The translations under genes were made by a program, and so were the position numbers. The notes under the pieces were generated by a model. That model did no database searches. It was not told the origin of the DNA and saw only the letters and a program-made list of their open reading frames with translations. Shown here piece by piece: positions 1-5,166 of a DNA stretch of 6,552 nucleotides. Source of the stretch: Gammaproteobacteria bacterium (lineage in GTDB: Bacteria; Pseudomonadota; Gammaproteobacteria; SZUA-229); the NCBI GenBank assembly GCA_016764035.1, contig JAESSQ010000046.1, forward strand, positions 1-6,552, written 5' to 3'. Position 1 is the stretch's first letter. Each line of letters opens with the position of its first letter.

Positions 1-371
1 CTCAACTAGACGACTTTGTTTATACTTACTTAACCTACTTTTTCGCATTCAACCATCCTAGATAATTTTAGTTATCTAGGACAGCCCCTTAATTATTTTA
101 TAATAATTTACAGGTGCTGAGTATTGCGTTGTAAAAATGCTGTGTCTGGAAGGCCTTGAACATTCAACCTGCTGATTATGAGGCCGGCGGCCGTGTCGTC
201 AACCCCGTGTAAACCGCTATGTGTAGGTGCTTAATAGCCATATCTATACCAGTTTCCTTACCACTAGTGTGTTCGAAGTATGTGTTTTACACGAGTTGTT
301 ATTGATGTCTTATTTAATAGTTACAATTAGTTTTTAACACTTACCAGTTTAATATTGGTTGAAAAGTAATG
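1..371. other. Non-coding AT-rich leader region, no supported gene
   Basis: No gene is supported here. It lies downstream of the PIN gene, which ends at 372 on the minus strand. It holds a perfect 10-bp hairpin (56-81), a second 7-bp AT-only hairpin (91-108), and a GC-rich patch around 180-205 containing GGCCGGCGGCC. On the minus strand from about 225 down to 111 there is a stop-to-stop open frame of roughly 40 codons whose translation looks protein-like (it includes GLHGVDDTAAG and VQGLPDTAFLQ). It has no ATG or ribosome binding site, so it is not called a gene; it may be a relic. Confidence 0.6.
56..81. repeat. Perfect 10-bp inverted repeat (hairpin)
   Basis: TCCTAGATAA and TTATCTAGGA are exact reverse complements separated by the 6-nt loop TTTTAG. 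No T-tract directly follows on either strand, so a classical intrinsic terminator is not supported. A second AT-only inverted repeat (AATTATT, loop TTAT, AATAATT) follows at 91-108. The pair may mark the end of a transcription unit outside the window, or a recombination or attachment structure. The role is unknown. Confidence 0.6.
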
Positions 372-962
372 TTATCGTAAAGGTCCAAATATCTTTTTAA
401 AGGCTGTATGCTTTGCTTTTTTCCAAGTCAGCGTAAGGTCTGAGTTGTTTTCTAGTGCTTCATATATTTCTTTTACTAGTGCATTACCAATTAACTTTGC
501 AGTCAGCATCTTTTTTAGCAATTCATGGCCATGCCATATTGGTAAGCCAAAATCTTTAGCTAGAAGATGCATTCCAAGGTCGTCAGTTGCTACTATTGCT
601 GATCGAATCTGTCCAAAAGCTAGGATATAACAGTCCGTAGGTCCGGGTGGTGAGCGACCTTGCGAGGTGTAGCGTGAAGCATCACTAAGAACATGTTCTC
701 TCAAGATACTAGTAGCAGCTAGAACTTGTTTTTTTTCGCTAGGGGTTAGTCGTACACGTTTTGAAATGCGTTCTTCAGTTAAATCTGATTGCTCAAACCA
801 AGGGTAAAGAAATTGAAGTTTTGAGCTTTTATGAACCTCATCTTCAACGTCTTTTAATATGGTGAGGACATAATCTTTTTGGCCAAACTTAACACCCAGC
901 ATGGGTTTTATACGTTTTGCAAGCCTAAGGTATGTGTTGGTATCCAGTAAAACAAGTGTCAA
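372..962 (-). CDS. PIN-domain nuclease-like protein, putative toxin/effector of the XRE-ImmA/IrrE pair
   Basis: The 196-residue product reads as a PIN-domain protein, a fold of metal-dependent ribonucleases common in VapC-type toxins. An N-terminal hydrophobic strand ends in LLDTN (Asp7). A second acidic position is likely Glu42 in DVEDEV, followed by Asp110 in PTDCYILA and Asp127/128 in VATDDLGM, giving the usual order of acidic residues. A basic C-terminal tail (about 150-196) extends past the core; VapC toxins are commonly shorter (about 130-140 residues). The start is TTG at 962-960: the in-frame codon two upstream is a TAG stop, and the TTG overlaps the TGA of the preceding XRE gene as TTGA. 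Translation is therefore probably coupled to the upstream gene. RNase or toxin activity is inferred from motif order and context only. A non-toxic PIN-like partner of the regulator is the alternative. Confidence 0.75.
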   Translation of the reverse strand: MTLVLLDTNTYLRLAKRIKPMLGVKFGQKDYVLTILKDVEDEVHKSSKLQFLYPWFEQSDLTEERISKRVRLTPSEKKQVLAATSILREHVLSDASRYTSQGRSPPGPTDCYILAFGQIRSAIVATDDLGMHLLAKDFGLPIWHGHELLKKMLTAKLIGNALVKEIYEALENNSDLTLTWKKAKHTAFKKIFGPLR

Positions 963-2080
963 TGGCTAAGCCCTTCATGAATTGCGTAAGCGTCCTGCAT
1001 AGATGTGTCTAACACTTGCTGAATATAAGATGAGCTAGTGCCATTTTCATGAATCATACGAGTTAATGCATTGAAAAAATCTGATTGGAAGGCGTGCTCA
1101 CAAGCAGAAATGTAAAGTTTTGGTTCAGGTGGAACTGGATCAAATAACGCTTCACTGACTAGAGAGCCACAATTAGTGTTTCTGATCGCATGAATAGTTT
1201 TTTCGGCAGTTCTTAGGATGGGACACCCTACAGATTTAGCATAGGCATTTACCTGTTGATACACCGTGTTAAGTGATATTTGGTACGCAGCAGCATACTG
1301 CTGCAATTTACTAGCTTCAGTGGTTCTTGTTGCTTGTGACAACTCACGATAAGCAATTTCTGCACAACTTCTTGGGAAAAGTAATGCAGCAGCTAATGCA
1401 TCAGCAAAGTCTTCACCTTCATTTGTACCACAAAGGATAGGTGTGTAAACATGAGCTAGTTCATGAGCCATCCAAAATTTGAAATCTTCTAATCGCGTTT
1501 CTAGATTCAAGAAAATAAATGTTACATCTTCTTTTGGAAGTCGAATGTGTAAAGCATTTTCATGATTGCCCCTAATTCCCCAAAGCACAGGTACTAGTAT
1601 GGCGCCACAGTTCTTAAATTCGCCTATTAGATGCTCGTATTCTAGTACAGCATTTTCACCAATACCTAGTCGTTCTCTAGTTTGAGACGCAGCAACCTGA
1701 ATTTTTTCGTAGTCAGTAGAGGGCGAAGTAATTAATGTACGAAGCGCTTTTACTTCATTAAGGTATGGAACAAGAGGTTTGAGCAATTTGCCGATACTGT
1801 CAGCCTTTGCTAGATGTTTCTCGGTAGTTTTTGTACCAGCCTTTTTTCGGAATGCTACAACAGGACTATCTTCGTCAGAAGTTAAGACTAGTTCTTTAAA
1901 GTTTAACTGTAGGGTGGTTGCAAGTTTCAGTAATGCGGCGGGTCTTGGAAAGCCCTTCTCTTTCATCCAGTTAGTAACAGCTTGTGGTGCCACGCCGATA
2001 CTGTTTGCTAGATCTTTCTGAGTTAGTCCTTTTTCAGTCAGAGCTTCTCGAACTGCATTGATATTGAGAGTCTTTTTCAT
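959..2080 (-). CDS. XRE-family HTH regulator fused to ImmA/IrrE-type metallopeptidase domain
   Basis: The product has 373 residues. Residues about 7-65 form an XRE/Cro-type helix-turn-helix (LTQKDLANSIGVAPQAVTNW, residues 19-38), suited to binding operator DNA. After a linker (about 70-140), residues about 145-240 match the ImmA/IrrE (COG2856) zinc peptidase pattern: HELAH at 206-210, with Glu223 of EDFADALAAALLFP as the likely third zinc ligand. The catalytic signature is therefore intact. A C-terminal region (about 240-373) is not recognised. In known systems such as ImmA and IrrE/PprI the peptidase cleaves a repressor to switch on stress or mobile-element genes. Here the HTH and peptidase are in one chain, as in Xre-COG2856 proteins linked with toxin-antitoxin-like operons. 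It sits directly upstream of, and overlaps, the PIN gene, so it is most likely its regulator or antitoxin. The ATG at 2080 precedes the full HTH. There is no Shine-Dalgarno sequence, consistent with a very short leader. Confidence 0.88.
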   Translation of the reverse strand: MKKTLNINAVREALTEKGLTQKDLANSIGVAPQAVTNWMKEKGFPRPAALLKLATTLQLNFKELVLTSDEDSPVVAFRKKAGTKTTEKHLAKADSIGKLLKPLVPYLNEVKALRTLITSPSTDYEKIQVAASQTRERLGIGENAVLEYEHLIGEFKNCGAILVPVLWGIRGNHENALHIRLPKEDVTFIFLNLETRLEDFKFWMAHELAHVYTPILCGTNEGEDFADALAAALLFPRSCAEIAYRELSQATRTTEASKLQQYAAAYQISLNTVYQQVNAYAKSVGCPILRTAEKTIHAIRNTNCGSLVSEALFDPVPPEPKLYISACEHAFQSDFFNALTRMIHENGTSSSYIQQVLDTSMQDAYAIHEGLSH

Positions 2081-2082
2081 GC

Positions 2083-2130
2083 GGTGCTAAGTATAGTGAT
2101 TCCATATAATAAATCAAGTTTAATCAAGTT
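2083..2130 (-). promoter_or_regulatory. Promoter and tandem-repeat operator of the XRE-PIN operon
   Basis: On the minus strand a -35-like TTGATT (2117-2112) and a -10 TATACT (2095-2090) are 16 bp apart. The predicted transcription start is near 2083, only a few bases from the ATG at 2080, and no ribosome binding site is present, so the mRNA would be leaderless or nearly so. The -35 lies inside the second of two tandem AACTTGATT copies (2130-2122 and 2120-2112, 10-bp period, one helical turn). That arrangement suits co-operative binding of the XRE protein and autorepression. The boxes and repeats are seen directly; the regulation is inferred. Confidence 0.5.
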
Positions 2131-2141
2131 ATAGGCAGTGG

Positions 2142-2162
2142 TAATCGATAAACGGTCGATTA
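2142..2162. repeat. 7-bp inverted repeat beside the RAYT element
   Basis: TAATCGA and TCGATTA are perfect reverse complements around a 7-nt loop (TAAACGG). They end 2 bp before the left inverted end of the RAYT element and about 60 bp upstream of the XRE operon start. It could be a hairpin favoured as an insertion target, an extra operator, or chance. Confidence 0.4.
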
Positions 2163-2164
2163 AT

Positions 2165-2189
2165 AAAGGTGCCGGAGGGACTATTTTTT
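2165..2189 (+). repeat. Left inverted end (REP-like) of RAYT element
   Basis: It begins AAAGGTGCCGGAGGGA and ends in a run of six T. It is the reverse complement of 2908-2932 except for one base (C at 2181). Positions 2169-2181 can form an imperfect 5-bp hairpin with a central mismatch and a 3-nt loop. Confidence 0.85.
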
Positions 2190-2250
2190 GACCAGTCACT
2201 AATTTGGCAATAGACCGTATCCGACATTATAAAGTAGCAAAGGAGTTGTT

Positions 2251-2916
2251 ATGCCTAGACGTAAAAGGATGTATCTTGCGGGTCTTCCGTACCACCTCGT
2301 ACAACGTGGTAATAATCGCGAAGTTTGTTTTGTTGAGCCAGAAAACTACTAGTATTACCTTCAACTGTGGAAAGAGTGCTCAAAACGTTACCAAATAGCA
2401 GTGCATGCGTAATGTTTGATGACTAATTATATCCATTTTCTGGTTACGCCTGAAAACCCTGAATCGATCTCTCGTGCAATGAGTGTCATTGGTAGCCGCT
2501 ATGCTTATTGCTTCAATAAGACATATAAGCGCACTGGTACGATATGGGAAGGCAGGCATAAATCTAGCTTGATTCAAAGTAATCGGTATTTTCTTACCTG
2601 TTGTCGATGTATAGAACTGAACCAGGTGGTTGCTGGCATGGTAAATAAGCCTGAAGAATACAAATGGTCAAGTGATCTGGTATCACACGATCAATACCTG
2701 AAATTAGGTATTGATGCCGAGGTAAGAAGTTGTGCCTATCGAGGATTATTTAAAGACCGGCTGTCCGATTATGATGTGCATTTGATACAAAATGCGAGTG
2801 AGTATTGTCAGCCAGTTGGTGATGATCATTTTAGGATTCAGATAGAAGAAAAATATGGTGTTATATTGGGACAGCCATTTAGAGGGAGGCCAAAGAAGGA
2901 GGAGGTTAAAAAATAA
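2251..2916 (+). pseudogene. REP-associated tyrosine transposase (RAYT, Y1_Tnp family), degraded
   Basis: Read through from ATG 2251 to TAA 2914-2916 this gives 221 codons with clear RAYT features: MPRRKRMYLAGLPYHLVQRG at the start, CLMTN-IHFLVTPEN, SRYAYCFNKTYKRTGTIWEGRHKSSL and a GRPKKEEVKK tail. RAYTs are HUH-superfamily, IS200/IS605-like enzymes that cut and join single-stranded DNA at REP hairpins. The start is supported by AGGAG at 2241-2245, 5 nt upstream. Two in-frame stops break it: TAG at codon 34 (2350-2352) and TAA at codon 54 (2410-2412). Beyond these, the HUH motif reads YIH rather than the usual HxH, and the RYIELNP-type motif that normally carries the tyrosine reads RCIELNQ. 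The catalytic centre is thus lost at several points, and the residual frame 2416-2916 is not a functional gene. Confidence 0.9.
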
Positions 2917-2932
2917 TCCCTCCGGCACCTTT
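2908..2932 (-). repeat. Right inverted end (REP-like) of RAYT element
   Basis: This is the reverse complement of 2165-2189 at 24/25 positions. It contains the transposase's final two lysine codons and its TAA stop, so gene and element end coincide. A 13-nt stretch reaching just past its outer edge (2923-2935) recurs exactly at 5076-5088. Confidence 0.85.
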
Positions 2933-2942
2933 TTCTACCTTT

Positions 2943-3143
2943 TTACGAGAAAACTCGCCGTAATACAAACTGTCTTTTTGCAGCTAATGCCAGCGTTATT
3001 TTGTCTGGTGCGTTAGGCGCAATTAGTATCAGCAGGGCGTAGATGCCCACAGAAAATCCTATTGCTATCGCAACTAGGTGTGATGTCGAAAGGAATAGAA
3101 TTGCGTGATCCGGACCCAGTGATCCCGTGTTAAGCTTGTTCAT
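2943..3143 (-). pseudogene. N-terminal fragment of a probable DM13-type membrane protein
   Basis: From ATG 3143 the frame encodes 66 residues: a short polar head, one membrane segment (about residues 20-43, SHLVAIAIGFSVGIYALLIL), then IAPNAPDKITLALAAKRQFVLR and a stop. The pattern SHLv-iGF-GiY---IL-AP-aPd followed by an alanine/glutamine-rich stretch matches, from memory, the N-terminal anchor of DM13-domain proteins, usually about 160-180 residues; the DM13 domain itself is absent. The frame stops 10 bp from the right end of the RAYT element, and no continuation is found on the element's far side, so the gene was probably cut by insertion or rearrangement. There is no clear ribosome binding site. 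A genuine 66-residue single-pass membrane peptide is the alternative. Confidence 0.45.
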
Positions 3144-3167
3144 AATTATAATTAGAGTAGGCTGATT
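3144..3167 (+). promoter_or_regulatory. Short divergent intergenic region with palindromic -10 box and weak RBS
   Basis: The 24 bp between the DM13-like stub and the lipoprotein gene contain the palindrome AATTATAATT (3144-3153), which presents a perfect TATAAT on both strands (3147-3152 on plus). No convincing -35 stands 16-18 bp upstream on plus. AGAGTAGG at 3154-3161 is a weak Shine-Dalgarno match 6 nt before ATG 3168. If this -10 works, the plus-strand mRNA would begin close to the start codon, so the lipoprotein's main promoter may instead lie inside the stub. Confidence 0.3.
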
Positions 3168-4532
3168 ATGTTGTCTCATACTATAAGTAAGCTATTTATA
3201 TTTATTTTTATTTCACTGAGCATTACCGCCTGTGGTAGTAGCGGTAATAGTAACAGTAGTAATACGGCAACCATTATTGAGTTGTTATTTTTTGCGGGTA
3301 ATAATGGCACAAACGGTGTCGAGCTATTTAAATCCGATGGCACTGAGATGGGCACGGTTTCGGTGAAAGACATTTTCCCGGGTTTTAGTAGCTCCTCGCC
3401 TGATAATCTGACCATTATTAACGGCACGCTTTTCTTTTCTGCCAATGACAACGTTTTTGGTAGGGAGTTGTGGACATCAAATGGCACAGAAATCGGCACG
3501 GTTTTGGTGAAAGACATTCACCCGAGCGGCTCCTCTTTGCTTGATAGCTTCACTGACGTCAACGGCACGTTTTTCTTTTCGGCTAATGATGGCAGTACGG
3601 GTATAGAGCTGTGGAAATCAAATGGCACGGAGGTGGGCACCGTTTTAGTGAAAGACATTCTGCCAGGTTTCGGCAGCTCTTCTCATAATAATCTCACTAA
3701 CGTCAACGGCATGCTTTTTTTTAGGGCTAATGATGGTGTCAATGGAATGGAACTGTGGAAATCAAATGGCACTGAAGTCGGTACTGTGATGGTGAAGGAC
3801 ATTCATCCGAGCGGGGCATCTTTTCCTGATGATCTCGTTAGCATTAACGGCACGCTATTTTTTACCGCTGATGACGGCACCAATGGCAGAGAGCTGTGGA
3901 AATCAAACGGCACAGATGCCGGCACTACGATGGTGAAAAACATTCACCTAGGTACTGGTTCTTTCCCTAATAATTTGACCAATATCAACGGTTCGCTTTT
4001 CTTTTTCGCTCATAGTGTCACTACTGGTGTTGCACTGTGGGTGTCTGATGGTACTGAAGCCGGCACAGTAAACGTAAAAAGCATCCGCCCAAGTGTATCT
4101 TCTCCTGATAACCAAGGCAATTTCAACGGCATGCTTTTCTTTAGTGGTAAAGAAGCCAATGACGATGAACTATGGTCATCCGATGGTACAGAAGCCGGTA
4201 CTGCAAGGATCAAGGACATTAATCCAATGGGGGACTCTTACCCGAGTCAATTCACCACTATTAACGGCACGCTTTTCTTTACTGCGGATGATGGCTCGTT
4301 TGGAACTGAACTGTGGACCTCTGATGGCACGGAAGCTGGCACAGTAATGGTGAAAGACATTAACCCGAGTGGAGACTCTTTTCCTGATAATTTCACTAAC
4401 CTTAACGGCATGTTTTTGTTTAGAGCCAATGATGGTGTGTTTGGAGCCGAGCTGTGGACTTCCGATGGCACAGAAGCCGGTACTGTGATGGTGAAAGATA
4501 CTGGACTGGGGTTCGGTAGTGGCTATCCTTAG
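3168..4532 (+). CDS. ELWxxDGT-repeat lipoprotein, secreted/outer-membrane
   Basis: The 454-residue product has a signal peptide (residues 1-21, hydrophobic FIFIFISLSI) ending in lipobox ITAC. Cys22 is the lipidation site, and the following GSSGNS lacks Asp at +2, which favours outer-membrane sorting. After a short Ser/Asn linker, residues 40-454 are nine tandem 46-48-residue units of pattern LFF-A-DG--G-ELW-SDGTEAGTV-VKDI-P---S-------NG; the last stops after about 39 residues. This is the ELWxxDGT repeat family found in large bacterial surface proteins. Blade-sized units suggest a beta-propeller-like fold, but that is inference. Units 6 and 7 are the most divergent: unit 7 lacks the Gly before ELW, and unit 6 has ALW. 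The molecular role is unknown; binding to polysaccharide or host surface is speculative. It appears to be transcribed alone, with a possible hairpin downstream. Confidence 0.85.
   Translation: MLSHTISKLFIFIFISLSITACGSSGNSNSSNTATIIELLFFAGNNGTNGVELFKSDGTEMGTVSVKDIFPGFSSSSPDNLTIINGTLFFSANDNVFGRELWTSNGTEIGTVLVKDIHPSGSSLLDSFTDVNGTFFFSANDGSTGIELWKSNGTEVGTVLVKDILPGFGSSSHNNLTNVNGMLFFRANDGVNGMELWKSNGTEVGTVMVKDIHPSGASFPDDLVSINGTLFFTADDGTNGRELWKSNGTDAGTTMVKNIHLGTGSFPNNLTNINGSLFFFAHSVTTGVALWVSDGTEAGTVNVKSIRPSVSSPDNQGNFNGMLFFSGKEANDDELWSSDGTEAGTARIKDINPMGDSYPSQFTTINGTLFFTADDGSFGTELWTSDGTEAGTVMVKDINPSGDSFPDNFTNLNGMFLFRANDGVFGAELWTSDGTEAGTVMVKDTGLGFGSGYP
3285..4529 (+). repeat. Nine tandem ~141-bp coding repeats
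   Basis: The repeat array of the lipoprotein has unit lengths of 48, 47, 48, 47, 47, 46, 46, 47 and 39 codons. DNA similarity is visible by eye around the conserved blocks, for example GAGCTGTGGAAATCAAA and GTGAAAGACATT. Units 2-5 carry S-N-G-T while 1 and 6-9 carry S-D-G-T. Units 1 and 3 share a PGF-SSS turn, whereas 2 and 4 share HPSG-S, hinting that an ancestral two-unit block of about 285 bp was duplicated. The array should be prone to unit gain or loss by recombination. Confidence 0.85.
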
Positions 4533-4592
4533 GTGTAGCGCTTTCATCAAATAAAGGGAAGTCATGATTCAGTCCTCATATTGGAGATAGTG

Positions 4593-4617
4593 AACCGTTT
4601 AAGCGGTTACGTGTTTT
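4593..4617 (+). terminator. Weak intrinsic terminator candidate after the lipoprotein gene
   Basis: AACCGT and GCGGTT pair (five Watson-Crick pairs plus one T-G wobble) around a TTAA loop. After ACGTG comes a run of five T (4613-4617). The stem is short and the T-run is displaced, so this is only a candidate. It lies 61 nt after the stop codon. Confidence 0.3.
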
Positions 4618-4802
4618 TCGTTGCATGTTTTTTTATTGCGCGGTTTATAAGAAATCCGAACAGCGAAACTGGCCATGAGCGAAGAATTAATCGATTCTCT
4701 TAGACGTAAATTTTATTTAACCAACCAGAAACGACGGCCGGTTTTTTACCGATGGCATTGAATGCTTTTTTTGCATAGATTGGTCAATGGATAAGAACAT
4801 AG

Positions 4803-4958
4803 CGTGAAGATGCTAAACGAGAGATATTCAACTTCACTGATATGTTTTGCAATTCAGTAAAGCGACTTTCTTACACAGACGCAGTGGCTCCCGTTTAGTT
4901 TGAAGAAGACTATTTTCGAAGCCAGGAAGCTCCTAGCAAACCTTGGGAAGTCCAATAA
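4803..4958 (+). pseudogene. C-terminal relic of an IS3-family transposase (OrfB)
   Basis: The frame starting at CGT 4803 reads REDAKREIFNFTDMFCNSVK, then RLSYTDAVAPV, a TAG stop (4896-4898), and FEEDYFRSQ, ending at TAA 4956-4958. This follows the usual end of IS3-family OrfB transposases (R-EAKR-IF-YIE-FYN--RRHS---G--SPV-FE--YF). Only about 50 codons remain, with no start. The DDE catalytic core upstream is missing, although DWSMDK around 4779-4796 in another phase loosely recalls the conserved GSMSR-G-C-DN block. It has an internal stop and is clearly non-functional. No inverted ends or target duplications of an IS3 element were found. Identification rests on motif memory; I am fairly confident of the family, not of the subgroup. 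Confidence 0.6.
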
Positions 4959-5075
4959 AACTAATGAGGCTGGCCCAGATAACACATTAAAAGTATTGTC
5001 TGAGGCATATGAGAAAGAGTCGATTAAGTAAGACTAGACAGTTTAAATTGATGGGGTATTTTGTTGCTGGAACAT

Positions 5076-5088
5076 CGGCACCTTTTTC
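5076..5088 (+). repeat. 13-bp match to the outer end of the RAYT element
   Basis: CGGCACCTTTTTC is identical to 2923-2935, which spans the right edge of the RAYT element. An exact 13-mer with this GC-to-T-tract composition could be the worn stub of a second copy of the same REP family, but chance similarity cannot be excluded. Confidence 0.35.
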
Positions 5089-5166
5089 ATGGAAAGACCT
5101 GCCCCTGGGTTTTCTTGCTGTTGCCTGTTGATCTGGAACTGCTAATGGAGGACCCCGAATTTCCCT

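Larger units (their letters stand above)
2165..2932 (+). mobile_element. REP/RAYT-type transposable element, inactive
   Basis: The 768-bp element is bounded by inverted ends at 2165-2189 and 2908-2932 that match at 24 of 25 positions; the right end overlaps the last codons and stop of the transposase. Each end can fold into an imperfect hairpin with a G-G mismatch (GTGCC, loop GGA, GGGAC on the left), a shape typical of REP sequences mobilised by RAYT transposases. The only left/right difference is C versus T in the stem, which turns a G-C pair into a G-T wobble. No target duplication is visible, as expected for this single-strand mechanism. The transposase inside is broken, so the element can no longer move itself. 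Confidence 0.8.
4533..5166. other. Gene-free region with insertion-sequence debris
   Basis: No intact gene is supported between the lipoprotein stop and the end of the YkgJ-like gene. It holds a weak hairpin near 4593, an IS3-type transposase relic (4803-4958), an unexplained overlapping open frame in another phase (4861-5031, no ATG) and a 13-bp relic of a RAYT element end (5076-5088). A 28-codon frame beginning ATGAGCGAAGAATTAATC at 4675 has no ribosome binding site and no recognisable product. At 4776-4805 several frames are stop-ridden, consistent with decay. Confidence 0.6.

Noticed and set aside
1..371. Integron attC site near the XRE-PIN pair
   Set aside because: No paired core motifs of the GTTRRRY/RYYYAAC type were found around the hairpins.
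2416..2916. Open frame of 166 codons starting TTG as a separate transposase gene
   Set aside because: It is the 3' part of the RAYT pseudogene after the second stop. Its TTG has no ribosome binding site and the HUH and tyrosine motifs are damaged.
4093..4347. Plus-strand 84-codon frame inside the lipoprotein gene
   Set aside because: It is an out-of-phase shadow of the repeat-coding frame, without its own ribosome binding site or recognisable motif.
3285..4529. Regularly spaced repeats as a CRISPR array
   Set aside because: The 141-bp period keeps reading frame and encodes a conserved protein repeat; there are no short identical repeats with unique spacers.
4176..4565. Minus-strand frames opposite the repeat lipoprotein (also 3176-3517, 4010-4219, 4247-4471)
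   Set aside because: They are antisense shadows of the repeat array; their recurring SVPSDVHSS-type sequence is just the complement of the repeated ELW-SDGTEAGT codons.
4675..4761. 28-codon frame starting MSEELIDSLRRKFYL
   Set aside because: It has no ribosome binding site, promoter or recognisable homology, and lies in a degraded interval.
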